From SIG575 sp045534165 (GTDB taxonomy: Bacteria; Bacillota; Clostridia; Oscillospirales; Acutalibacteraceae), in assembly GCA_045534165.1 (NCBI GenBank), contig JAZSJD010000024.1, positions 1-35,355 on the forward strand: DNA of 35,355 bases, written 5' to 3'. This document shows positions 15,197 through 23,990 of the stretch, piece after piece (positions within the stretch are counted from its first letter, which is position 1; each line of letters begins with the position of its first letter). Below the pieces are notes generated by a model, which saw only the letters and a list, made by a program, of their open reading frames with translations, was not told the DNA's origin and searched no databases. The position numbers were made by a program, and so were the translations under genes.

Positions 15197-15224
15197 ATTA
15201 TACCATAATTTTCCCGAAAATCAA
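15197..15224 (-). promoter_or_regulatory. Promoter of the secreted propeller gene
   Basis: On the minus strand TTGATT (15219-15224) and TATAAT (15197-15202) are 16 bases apart, about 57 bases before the start codon. It lies between the terminator of the PHP gene and the coding region. Confidence 0.7.
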
Positions 15225-15237
15225 TATTATTAAAAAA

Positions 15238-15265
15238 AACGCCCGTAGAAAAACCACGAGCGTTT
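15238..15265 (-). terminator. Terminator of the PHP phosphoesterase gene
   Basis: On the minus strand a stem of about 10 pairs (ACGCTCGTGG with CTACGGGCGT, including G-U pairs) closes a T5 loop and is followed by eight T residues. It begins about 25 bases after the stop at 15291. Confidence 0.85.
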
Positions 15266-15290
15266 TTGTTTAATAGTTACATATTGCAAA

Positions 15291-16814
15291 TCACACAAAA
15301 AGACCTGCAATGTCATTTATAAGTTTAATAGGAAGGATTGCTATAAGAAGCCTTACAACATTGTCACAAATTGCAGATGCGAGGATACCCCAATCGAAGA
15401 AGAATCCGAAATCATCGTTTGTGGGAACACCTTCGTAATCAAGAGCGAAAGGCTGTGTATACATTACGCCACCTTCGCCGTATGCTTCTGCTCTTACATA
15501 GTTTCTGATTTCATCTGAATAATCGTCAAGGTCGATTGTGTTACCAACGTGGATAACCTTGCCGTCTGCAATCCAGTGGATAACAAGAGCATTGTCAGCC
15601 TCAAGTGTGATTGTGTCTTCGTTTTCATCAACTGTAACGTTTGTGAAGAGAGGACGAGCAGCACCTTCGGGAGCTTCATATTTGTGTCCGTCGCCACCAT
15701 TTGCCATTTCTTCAGCACTGCTTGTTACAAGCGCATCAAGAGTTGCATAGAACGCCTGAGCTTCTTCTGTGTCGATTGCTTTGAGTTCGTCACGGAGTGT
15801 TACAAGTTCATCGTAGTTGCCCACGTATTTACTTGCTGCAAAGAATCCGCCCTGACTCATGTTTTCCTGAAGTTTTGCAGATGTCAATTCAGACATATAG
15901 TGCATTGTGTAGCCTGAATCAACAATCTCAAGATTGTGAGCATCAGATGTTGCAATTGCGAAAACGTTTCTGCCCATGGGAAGAAGGTCCTGAAGCATAA
16001 TGTCCCAGAGTTTTCTGTCAAAACGTGTTCTTGAGTCGCCCTTACTGTTGATGTCTATGCCGATGCAGGATTTGTAATTGAGAAGAAGATGCTCAAATTT
16101 TCTGATTTTGTAGTTGTACATGATATCGTCTTTGTTATAAGCATCTGCAGTATAAACTTCATCTCTTGCATTTGTGTATTCACCGGGATGGTTGATAACA
16201 CTTAAGCCGCCGAGACCGTCAATAGCTTTAATAACATCTTCGTAATAGCTTGTGCCGCCAAAACGTCCGTTGCCGTAGTCAACAAACCATGTGTTAATAT
16301 GAGCATTGTTGAAAGATGTACCATTCTGTTCATTACCGTAAGGAACGCCGAGCATCTGTTTGCCGTCATCCTGTGAATAGAACTGGTCGCCTGAATCAGC
16401 AGTGGTAACTTTGTAAGTTTTTCCGTTTGCAGCAGTGCCTGATTCTGAAAGAGCCTCGTCTGCTATAATGCCGTTTTTAACAAGACCGAAAAATTTCATT
16501 GCAGGAACATTGCCGGGAGTTGTATAACCGTAGAAAGTTGTACTGTGGTCTGTTACTGCATGAATATCAAATCCGAGTTCATAATGTCTTTCAACCATTT
16601 CAGCAAGTGAGTTGTTACCGTCGCTGAAAGTTGTGTGAGAATGAAAGTCTGCTTTGTAAGCTTTGTCTGTTTCAAAGTTTACATTCTGATAGGGATTGTC
16701 AATTTTGTAATCAATGTCTTCTGAAGCTGCAAAAGAAACAGGAGCAATTGTTGTAAGCATTAATAAGCTGAGCCCGATTGCTGCGAATTTTTTGCCGAAA
16801 TTTTTTATCTTCAT
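15291..16814 (-). CDS. Secreted PHP-domain phosphoesterase
   Basis: A 507-residue exported protein with a signal peptide (basic MKIKNFGKKF, hydrophobic AAIGLSLLML, cleavage probably after SFAA near residue 30). The PHP metal-site motifs are complete: H58 and H60 in HSHTTFSDG with D65, D89-H90 (TDHS), H209 (NHPGE), and D291 and H293 (SDAH). PHP enzymes are trinuclear-metal phosphoesterases; an exported one may act on a phosphodiester or phosphosugar of envelope or host glycans, but the substrate is unknown. About residues 405-465 form a beta domain, and the last 35 residues are strongly hydrophobic, possibly an anchor. ATG 16814 follows AGGAGGTG. Confidence 0.85.
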   Translation of the reverse strand: MKIKNFGKKFAAIGLSLLMLTTIAPVSFAASEDIDYKIDNPYQNVNFETDKAYKADFHSHTTFSDGNNSLAEMVERHYELGFDIHAVTDHSTTFYGYTTPGNVPAMKFFGLVKNGIIADEALSESGTAANGKTYKVTTADSGDQFYSQDDGKQMLGVPYGNEQNGTSFNNAHINTWFVDYGNGRFGGTSYYEDVIKAIDGLGGLSVINHPGEYTNARDEVYTADAYNKDDIMYNYKIRKFEHLLLNYKSCIGIDINSKGDSRTRFDRKLWDIMLQDLLPMGRNVFAIATSDAHNLEIVDSGYTMHYMSELTSAKLQENMSQGGFFAASKYVGNYDELVTLRDELKAIDTEEAQAFYATLDALVTSSAEEMANGGDGHKYEAPEGAARPLFTNVTVDENEDTITLEADNALVIHWIADGKVIHVGNTIDLDDYSDEIRNYVRAEAYGEGGVMYTQPFALDYEGVPTNDDFGFFFDWGILASAICDNVVRLLIAILPIKLINDIAGLFV

Positions 16815-16840
16815 AATAACACCTCCTATAAAGATAAAAT

Positions 16841-16869
16841 ATTTTAACATATTTTTCAAAAATCGTCAA
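16841..16869 (-). promoter_or_regulatory. Promoter of the PHP gene
   Basis: On the minus strand TTGACG (16864-16869) and TAAAAT (16841-16846) are 17 bases apart, about 27 bases before the start codon. Confidence 0.72.
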
Positions 16870-16907
16870 TCATTTATTGTGTTTTTGGCAATATTAACAA
16901 AATCAAC

Positions 16908-16932
16908 CCCCTCAGATTGTCATCTGAAGGGG
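16908..16932 (-). terminator. Terminator of the large GH38 gene
   Basis: On the minus strand CCCCTTCAGAT pairs with ATCTGAGGGG around a GACA loop, with one bulge or G-U, and is followed by TTGATTTTGTT. It lies 8 bases after the stop at 16941. Confidence 0.8.
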
Positions 16933-16940
16933 CTTGTAAA

Positions 16941-19900
16941 TTAATCTTTGATGATAAATGTTTTAATTTCAAAGGGTTTGAATGTAAGTGAAAGAATGTT
17001 TTCGTTAAGTTTAACTTTTTCACCAATATCCTCGATCATATTGCATGAGAAAACTTCTGTGCCCGGTCTTGAAAGATTAACATCAGCTTTTGTTTTTGTG
17101 CCTTCACATTCATAAAGACGAATAACATATGCATTTTCAATGCTTTCAGCAGGTTTGATGCTTTCACAGATGATGTTTGTTGCATCAATTGTGAGAAATG
17201 AATCTGTAATTGATGTTTCACCTTCTGAATATACTGCAGGCACATTCATTTCATAAGCAGGACGAACAACGCTTTCAGCACTGAAAGCACCTGTATGAGG
17301 CAGGAATGAATATGTCATTTCGTGCAAGCCGGGGTCACCTAATGTTTCAGGACGGTTACCGCCTCTGTGGAGTGAAAGTCTTAAATTGCCGTTTTCGGCA
17401 GAAATACCGTATTTACAATCGTTAAGAATTGCAATGCCGAAACGTGTTTCTGAAATATCAGTCCATTTGTAGTTGCATACTTCGAATTTAGCAACGTCAA
17501 TTGAGTTGTTGCGTGTTGTGGGTCTCTGTACGTGACCAAATTGGATTTCGTTTCTGATTGTATCAGACTTAACGTCAACGTCAAAGCCTGCTTTCAGGAG
17601 ACAATGTTTTTCATTCCAATCAACAAGTGTACGGAAGTCAACTCTGGGACTGTCTGCATAAACAATCATATCCTGCGTGATTTTACTGCTTACGCCGAAA
17701 GAGTATTTACTGCGGATAACAAATTCAACTGCACCGTCTGAAACAACCTCTCTGCCTTCAAACCCTGTGATGGGACGAAGTTTGTCAAGAGCATCATATT
17801 CGATATCCCAGTTATCCCAGTAAGCAGGTGCATCTTCTGCAGTCAGAAGTGCGTTGAGAGGTGCACCATTTTCTTTGCGGAGTTCTCTGCCAGAAGCCTT
17901 GTCAATAAATGAAGAAATGAATCCGTCGTCACCTAACGTGATTACAGCAAAAGGTGTTTCAAGTACTTTGCCGTCAAAACAGAATGATGATGCTGTGTCT
18001 GCAGGTTTGTCAGTAAGCTCAATAACTTTTGCACCAAAAGCGGGTATTTCTGTTTTGCCGATTGCAAGCACTTCTTTACCGCAGATGTCAATGTATCTCT
18101 GTGAAGGTACATCTTTTGCATAACCATCAGCTTCTACTGTGTGAACATCACTTCTGTTAAATGAAAGAGTGTTGTAAAGAGTAACCTTGTTGTCTTTCTT
18201 TGTAGTAATTTTATCTGTGTAAGTGCGTGTAGTGTTTTGGTAATTTACAAGAAGCTCGTCCATTTCTTTGTTGAAAAGATCATAAACAGGTGTTATGGAT
18301 GTGCCGGGAAGAATATCGTGGAACTGATTTTTAAGGAGTACTTTAAGCCACTTGTCGGCATTTTCGTTTTTCTTTTCTTTTGAAAGAACATTGAAATATT
18401 CCATGTCACGAAGAGCAAACTCTGTTTTACGGTTTTTTCTCTTAACATCGTGCATTTGTGTGAGGGTGCCTCGGTGAAGTTCAAGGTAAAGCTCACCGTC
18501 ATAAACAGGAAGGTCATCCTGAATCTCTTCAAGTTTTTTCATAAACTGACTTGCAGAACATTCTTCAACCTGGGGCATACCATCAAGTTTTTTGATTCTG
18601 CGTGCAGCCTCAAGCATTGAGTATGAGGGTCCGCCACCTCCGTCGCCTACGCCAAATGCGTGGAGTCTTAAATCACTTGTTTCTTTGAGGGGCATTTCTC
18701 CAATAAGGTTAACACCTGCGTCAACATCAGGAGCACGGTGTATTCTGTTGAAATGTGTAAGCACAGAGCTACCATCGATGCCTTTCCAGGTGAAGCTCAT
18801 GAAGGGGAATTTATTAAGCTCATTCCATGAAAGCTTAGTTGTGTAGAAATATTTACATCCGCAACCCAGCATAATCTGAGGGATGTTGCCATTGTAGCCG
18901 AATGTATCAGGAAGCCAGAAACTGTCAGATGTGTAACCGAAGTTTTCTCTTGTAAACTGCTGACCTTTAAGGAACTGCCTTACCATTAATTCACCTGATG
19001 TGATGTTACAGTCACATTCAACATAAACACCACCATTAGGTTCATATCTGCCTTCCGCAACACGCTTTTTCATATCCTCGAAGATTGAAGGATAGTAGTC
19101 TTTCATCCATTCGCAATGCAGAGCTGAAGACTGCATAAAACGGTATTCAGGATATTCCTCCATAAGAGCAAGTGCGTTTGAATATGTTCTTGCACATTTT
19201 CTCATTGTTTCAGAGGCGGGCCAGAGCCACGCTGTGTCCATATGTGAATGGCCTGTAAGGCAAAGTCTGCCAAATATGCTGTTACCCTGACCTTTGAACA
19301 TTTCTCTTGTGATTGCAAGAGCATCCTCAACTGACTTGTGCCAGATTTCATAAGGGGTGCTTTTGGGGTCAAGGATAAGCACGTTAAGCACTTTGTCAAA
19401 GGTTTTCATTGCACGGTATTTGAGGAAATTTGATTCAGGAGCAAGTTCGATTGCCTGAGAAATCTGAGTCATGTCGAAAACGAATTCATGGATGATTTCG
19501 TCTCTTATGCAGATGTCAACACCTTTATAAGTCTGTTTGTAGCTCCAAGGCTCCATGTCAGGGTATTCATAGTTGTCATAAACAGAGGTACCTGCACAGA
19601 AGTGTCCTGTATAACATTCGAAAGCCAGGTTCCAATTTTTACCTTTTTCGTTTTTGCCGATTCTTCTTACGCAATGGCCGGGGCCTGTAAAAGTTGAACC
19701 TTTGATGTTGAAAAGACCCTTTGGCTTTCCGTCAACAAAGAAAAGCTGTTCAATTCCGCCTGCGTGTGAAACCGCATATAAATTTTGTCCGTCATATTTT
19801 TCGTTGTAATCGAATGTGCCTTTAACCCAGAGGTTTTCCCATTCTTCACTTCCCCATACATAGTTTTTGTCTATGGGAGTCCAACCGTCTTCAGGAACAT

Positions 19901-20036
19901 TTCTTAAGTGTTCTTTTGTTATGTAACCAAATACATTCTGAAGCTCGCCGATTTTCACATACATTCTTTCAGCATAAATGAGTGTAGCTTCTTTGAGCTT
20001 GTCATAAGCTTTAGCTTTTAAAGGTTCGTTATACAT
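16941..20036 (-). CDS. Alpha-mannosidase, glycoside hydrolase family 38 (long, Ams1-like)
   Basis: A 1031-residue cytoplasmic GH38 enzyme with an N-terminal beta domain of about 250 residues, as in the yeast Ams1/cytosolic mannosidase branch, then the catalytic barrel. Visible sites are H265 and D267 (GHSHMDTAWLWP), nucleophile D377 (WLPDTFGY) and H573-D574 (QFHDILPGTS). A GVGDGGGGPS loop and C-terminal beta-sandwich domains follow. It is likely to trim alpha-mannosides from imported oligosaccharides. The frame reaches a TTG at 20042, but ATG 20036 (MYNEPLKAK) follows AAAGGAG. It differs in length and N-terminus from the other mannosidase, so the pair is not a recent duplicate. It is single-gene, with its own promoter and terminator. 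Confidence 0.94.
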   Translation of the reverse strand: MYNEPLKAKAYDKLKEATLIYAERMYVKIGELQNVFGYITKEHLRNVPEDGWTPIDKNYVWGSEEWENLWVKGTFDYNEKYDGQNLYAVSHAGGIEQLFFVDGKPKGLFNIKGSTFTGPGHCVRRIGKNEKGKNWNLAFECYTGHFCAGTSVYDNYEYPDMEPWSYKQTYKGVDICIRDEIIHEFVFDMTQISQAIELAPESNFLKYRAMKTFDKVLNVLILDPKSTPYEIWHKSVEDALAITREMFKGQGNSIFGRLCLTGHSHMDTAWLWPASETMRKCARTYSNALALMEEYPEYRFMQSSALHCEWMKDYYPSIFEDMKKRVAEGRYEPNGGVYVECDCNITSGELMVRQFLKGQQFTRENFGYTSDSFWLPDTFGYNGNIPQIMLGCGCKYFYTTKLSWNELNKFPFMSFTWKGIDGSSVLTHFNRIHRAPDVDAGVNLIGEMPLKETSDLRLHAFGVGDGGGGPSYSMLEAARRIKKLDGMPQVEECSASQFMKKLEEIQDDLPVYDGELYLELHRGTLTQMHDVKRKNRKTEFALRDMEYFNVLSKEKKNENADKWLKVLLKNQFHDILPGTSITPVYDLFNKEMDELLVNYQNTTRTYTDKITTKKDNKVTLYNTLSFNRSDVHTVEADGYAKDVPSQRYIDICGKEVLAIGKTEIPAFGAKVIELTDKPADTASSFCFDGKVLETPFAVITLGDDGFISSFIDKASGRELRKENGAPLNALLTAEDAPAYWDNWDIEYDALDKLRPITGFEGREVVSDGAVEFVIRSKYSFGVSSKITQDMIVYADSPRVDFRTLVDWNEKHCLLKAGFDVDVKSDTIRNEIQFGHVQRPTTRNNSIDVAKFEVCNYKWTDISETRFGIAILNDCKYGISAENGNLRLSLHRGGNRPETLGDPGLHEMTYSFLPHTGAFSAESVVRPAYEMNVPAVYSEGETSITDSFLTIDATNIICESIKPAESIENAYVIRLYECEGTKTKADVNLSRPGTEVFSCNMIEDIGEKVKLNENILSLTFKPFEIKTFIIKD

Positions 20037-20065
20037 AAGCAATCTCCTTTGTTGTTATTGATTCT

Positions 20066-20094
20066 GTTATAACACATTTGAAAATTTTAGTCAA
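20066..20094 (-). promoter_or_regulatory. Promoter of the large GH38 gene
   Basis: On the minus strand TTGACT (20089-20094) and TATAAC (20066-20071) are 17 bases apart, 30 bases before the start codon. It is back to back with the BspA-like gene's promoter at 20160-20188. Confidence 0.75.
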
Positions 20095-20159
20095 TTAAAT
20101 AATGACATAAAATACGATTTTCAGATAATAAAATTTAATTATTAATTCGGAAAATTTTA

Positions 20160-20188
20160 TTGAATGTTAAGATGTAAAATGATATACT
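20160..20188 (+). promoter_or_regulatory. Promoter of the BspA-like gene
   Basis: TTGAAT (20160-20165) and TATACT (20183-20188) are 17 bases apart, 51 bases before the ATG. The -10 is preceded by GA rather than TG, so no extended -10 is present. Confidence 0.7.
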
Positions 20189-20239
20189 GATATTTGTAAA
20201 GGAATCTTGAATTTTTTGTAAAATCAAGGAGGAATTCAA

Positions 20240-23200
20240 ATGACAAAGAAAACAAAATCAATGAAGTTTTTATCAATTCTTCTCGCATTGATTATGGCTT
20301 TTGGAGTGGTGCCTTTAAGTGCAAGTGCTTTGACAGAAGGCGTGCTTATGTACAACGTGTCAAACGGTGAAGCGAAAATCATTGGCTGTAAAGAAGAAGC
20401 AATAGGTGATGTTGTTATTCCGGAAACTCTTGGTGAATGTCCGGTTACAGAAATCAGCCTTTATTCTTTTGCAGGTTGTGAAGGAATAACATCTGTAAGT
20501 ATGCCTGATAGTGTAAGAAAAATCGGACAGGCTGCTTTTTCAGATTGTACAGCACTTACAAAAATAACAATCGGCAGTGGCGTAACAGAAATTTTAAACA
20601 ACGCTTTTTTCGGTTGTACATCTCTTGCAGAAGTCAAAGTTTCTGCTGACAATAAAGTTTATGTGAGTGACGAAAACGGAGTTTTATACAATAAAGATAA
20701 AACAGAACTCCTTGTTTATCCTGCTGCAAATTCAGCAAAAATTTACACAGTTGCAGAAAACGTAGAAGCAATTGCAGACAATACTTTTGCAGGAAGCAAA
20801 AATGTTGTTACAGTTGTTATGGGAGATAACATTAAAACTATCGGCAACAATGCTTTTTTAGGCAGCAGAAGTCTTGAAACTGTTTTTATCGGTAAGGGTG
20901 TAAAAACAATTGGTGCAGATGTTTTTGAAGGATGTAACAAACTTACAGGTATCAATGTAAACACAGCAAACGAAGCTTATTGCAGTGATGAAAACGGAGT
21001 TCTTTATAACAAAGCAAAAACTCAGATTATGAAATATCCTACAGGTAGCAACAAATCAGAGTTTAAAATTGTTGAAGGAATTGAAAAAATAAATATTCTT
21101 GCTTTTGCAAATTGCATTTCCCTTGAAAAAATTATAATAAGTAAAACCGTGAAAAATATTGACGCATCAGCATTCTACGGATGCACTTCAATTGCTGAGG
21201 TGAATTATGAAGGTTCAGAAGCTGAGTGGAAAGAAATTAATATCGGTGCAAATAATGAAAATCTTACAGGTGCAAAAATAACCTTTGCAGGTGGAGTTGA
21301 ACATGAACACTCATACAGTTTTTCAACTGAAAAGAAGGCAACCTGCACAGAAAAAGGTGTTGTTGTTTATTCTTGTGAATGTGGTAATTCATATAAGGAA
21401 GAAGTTCCTGCAACAGGTCATAATTTTGCAAACAATATATGTTCAGCTTGCAAAACAAAAGAATTTGAATTCACAACAGACGGAACAAATGCAAAAATCA
21501 CAAAGTATAATTCAGATGCATCAGCTTTAGTAATTCCTGCAACAGTTGAGGGATATAATGTAAATGCTATCGGTGATAATGCATTTGAAAATTGCACACA
21601 GATAACAGAGATAACAATTCCTGAATCAGTTACAGATATCGGAAGCTGTGCTTTCTATAAAACAGGTTATTACAACAATTCTGCAAATTGGGAAAATGGT
21701 GTGTTATACATAGACAATTTCCTTATTGAAGTTAAAGAAACTGTTGCAAAAGATTATGTTGTAAAAGAAGGTACAACAGTAATTGCTGATTATGCGTTTG
21801 CATCAAGAGATAAGCTTGAAAAAATAACATTCCCTGAAAGCCTTGCAGTAATAGGTGATTCAGCTTTTTCAGGTTGTACAGGATTAAAAGATGTTGTTTG
21901 CGGTGTTACTGAAGACGATTGGAAAAAAGTTGTTATCGGTAATGTAAATGAAAATCTTACATCTGCAAATTTTGTTTTCAAAGAAATTCCCCACGAGCAT
22001 TCATATGAAGTGGAAGAAAAGAAAGCTACATGCACAGAAGACGGTTATAAAACAAGCAAATGTGAATGTGGCGACACAATCACAGAAACATATCTTGCAA
22101 CAGGTCACAATTTTGTAAATAACCTTTGCACAGGTTGTTTTGAAAGAGAATTTGAATATTCAGCAGTAGGCGGTAAGGTTACAGTTGAAGGTTGCCACGA
22201 ATCTCTGGAAGGTAAAATTGTAATTCCTGAAACAATCGGCGGATATGAAGTTACAGCAATCGGTGAAAATGCATTCAAAGGAAATGCAAAAATTACTGAA
22301 GTTGTAATTCATAAAGGTGTTTCTTCAATCGGCACAGGAGCTTTCGCATTATGTGCAAAGCTTGAAAAAATTACAATAGATGAAGAAAACGCAGACTATG
22401 TATCTGAAGACGGAATTCTTTACAATAAAGATAAGACTGTTCTTCTCCAGGCTCTTCTCATCAAGAAAACTGCAACAATAGAAATTACAGAAACTGTCAA
22501 GACTGTTGCAAAAGATGCTTTTGCAGGTTGGGACAGTCTTGAAAAAATAACATTCAGCAAAAATATTGAAGAAATCTGTGAAGGCGCATTTGATGGTTGC
22601 ACAGCAATTAAAGATGTTTATTTCGGCGGCACACAGACTGAGTGGAATAAAGTTGAACTTAACGGTTCTTTCACATCAGCAACAATACATTTTGGTGATT
22701 TGAGTGATGTTCAGCAGGCTTCTGAACTTATAAAAATTCTTCAGCTTATTAATGCAACAGCAACAACAGAAGGTGTGAATATTATTATCACTGCAAATGA
22801 AGGCGCAGATATGATGTCTGTTGTCGCAGACACAACAGAAGAAACAATCAAAGTTTCTATCAACACGGAATCAGTTCCTGTTAATGTTACTTCAAGCGGA
22901 AATTATGTCATTACTTTTGTTGATTGGCACAAAGCAGGTAACAAGGCAAAAACAACAATAACAATCGGTGATGCAACATTTGATGTAGAATTTATTTTCC
23001 CTGTTGAAAATAACGGACACAACTACAGTGTTGTAACGGAAATTGCTCCTTCTTGTGTTGATAACGGTTGCACAAGATATGCTTGCTCAATCTGTGGTGA
23101 TTTCTATGATACAGATGTAACACCTGCAATGGGTCATAAATATGGTTTATGGGTTATTGAAAAAGATGAAACCTGCACAGAATATGGCGAAAAAGTAAGA

Positions 23201-23941
23201 GAATGTACTGTGTGTACAATAGAAACAGAAGGACACTTCGAAACAGGAAAAGTAAATCCCAAAGGTCACGATTATATAGAAACTGTTGTTGAAGCAACCT
23301 GCACAGATGGTGGATATACACACTTCAGATGTACACGCTGTGAAGACGAGTATACAGGTGCAGAAACTCAGGCTAAAGGCCATACATATGGTGCTTGGGT
23401 AGTTACTGAAGCAACTTGTACAGTTGACGGTAAAAAGACAAGAGAATGTACAGTGTGTGGCAATGTTGAAACGGAAGATATTTCTGCAACAGGTCATAAC
23501 TATAACGTAACAGTAACAGAACCTACAGAAACATCAGGCGGTTATACAACATACACCTGCTCAGCCTGCGGTCATACATATGATGATAATTTTGTGGATC
23601 CTATAAAGAAAGTTCTTTCTGTTTCAATTGAAAATTTTGCAATTAACAGAGATGAACAATATACAATCGTTCCGGATATCAAGAAAACTCAGAATGGTGA
23701 TTTTGAGCACACAGTAACATATATAGTTGCCGATGAATCAATTGCAACTGTTGATGAAAACGGTGTTGTTACAGGTCTTAACAGAGGTACAACCCAGATT
23801 ACATGTATAGTAACAGATGAATTCGGTAACAAAGTAACAAGCGTCTGCTCAGTTGAAGTTAAATTCACAATCCTTCAGTGGATTACATGGATTTTTGTTG
23901 ATATAATTTTCGGTTTTATCAAAAACCTTATTTCACAATAA
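20240..23941 (+). CDS. Secreted BspA-like leucine-rich repeat protein with cysteine modules and an Ig-like domain
   Basis: A 1233-residue exported protein. Signal peptide at about 1-31. Three blocks of LRR_5/BspA repeats follow (about 35-345, 410-580, 640-825; motifs such as IGDNAFENCTQITEITIPESV), each closed by a tryptophan cap (EWKEI, DWKKV, EWNKV). Two single cysteine modules follow blocks 1 and 2 (about 355 and 585). A beta domain (about 830-920) leads to five tandem modules (926-1120) with pattern C-T-x4-G, CxxC and a closing GH, possibly metal-binding. A Big_2-like Ig domain (about 1121-1205) and a hydrophobic 25-residue tail end it. BspA proteins are adhesins; no LPXTG is seen. Start follows AAGGAGG. 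Confidence 0.9.
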   Translation: MTKKTKSMKFLSILLALIMAFGVVPLSASALTEGVLMYNVSNGEAKIIGCKEEAIGDVVIPETLGECPVTEISLYSFAGCEGITSVSMPDSVRKIGQAAFSDCTALTKITIGSGVTEILNNAFFGCTSLAEVKVSADNKVYVSDENGVLYNKDKTELLVYPAANSAKIYTVAENVEAIADNTFAGSKNVVTVVMGDNIKTIGNNAFLGSRSLETVFIGKGVKTIGADVFEGCNKLTGINVNTANEAYCSDENGVLYNKAKTQIMKYPTGSNKSEFKIVEGIEKINILAFANCISLEKIIISKTVKNIDASAFYGCTSIAEVNYEGSEAEWKEINIGANNENLTGAKITFAGGVEHEHSYSFSTEKKATCTEKGVVVYSCECGNSYKEEVPATGHNFANNICSACKTKEFEFTTDGTNAKITKYNSDASALVIPATVEGYNVNAIGDNAFENCTQITEITIPESVTDIGSCAFYKTGYYNNSANWENGVLYIDNFLIEVKETVAKDYVVKEGTTVIADYAFASRDKLEKITFPESLAVIGDSAFSGCTGLKDVVCGVTEDDWKKVVIGNVNENLTSANFVFKEIPHEHSYEVEEKKATCTEDGYKTSKCECGDTITETYLATGHNFVNNLCTGCFEREFEYSAVGGKVTVEGCHESLEGKIVIPETIGGYEVTAIGENAFKGNAKITEVVIHKGVSSIGTGAFALCAKLEKITIDEENADYVSEDGILYNKDKTVLLQALLIKKTATIEITETVKTVAKDAFAGWDSLEKITFSKNIEEICEGAFDGCTAIKDVYFGGTQTEWNKVELNGSFTSATIHFGDLSDVQQASELIKILQLINATATTEGVNIIITANEGADMMSVVADTTEETIKVSINTESVPVNVTSSGNYVITFVDWHKAGNKAKTTITIGDATFDVEFIFPVENNGHNYSVVTEIAPSCVDNGCTRYACSICGDFYDTDVTPAMGHKYGLWVIEKDETCTEYGEKVRECTVCTIETEGHFETGKVNPKGHDYIETVVEATCTDGGYTHFRCTRCEDEYTGAETQAKGHTYGAWVVTEATCTVDGKKTRECTVCGNVETEDISATGHNYNVTVTEPTETSGGYTTYTCSACGHTYDDNFVDPIKKVLSVSIENFAINRDEQYTIVPDIKKTQNGDFEHTVTYIVADESIATVDENGVVTGLNRGTTQITCIVTDEFGNKVTSVCSVEVKFTILQWITWIFVDIIFGFIKNLISQ

Positions 23942-23948
23942 GTTAAAT

Positions 23949-23985
23949 AAAAAAATCGCCGTAGAGTTTCTACGGCGATTTTTTT
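23949..23985. terminator. Bidirectional terminator between BspA-like and ribulokinase genes
   Basis: A perfect 17-bp inverted repeat (AAAAAAATCGCCGTAGA and its complement) with a GTT loop. Both strands carry a seven-T tail, so it serves the plus-strand BspA gene (stop 7 bases before) and the minus-strand kinase gene. Confidence 0.95.
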
Positions 23986-23990
23986 ACATC

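Noticed and set aside
20461..22602. Several minus-strand open frames inside the BspA-like gene
   Set aside because: They are mirror frames of the LRR repeats, short, without ribosome binding sites, and overlap a clear coding gene.
22981..23600. Tandem cysteine modules considered as a zinc-finger DNA-binding protein
   Set aside because: The protein has a signal peptide and LRR/Ig domains, so a nuclear-type or cytoplasmic DNA-binding role does not fit.
20240..23941. Repeats of the BspA-like gene considered as a CRISPR or satellite array
   Set aside because: The periodicity is in the protein, the DNA repeats are diverged, and the reading frame is open throughout.
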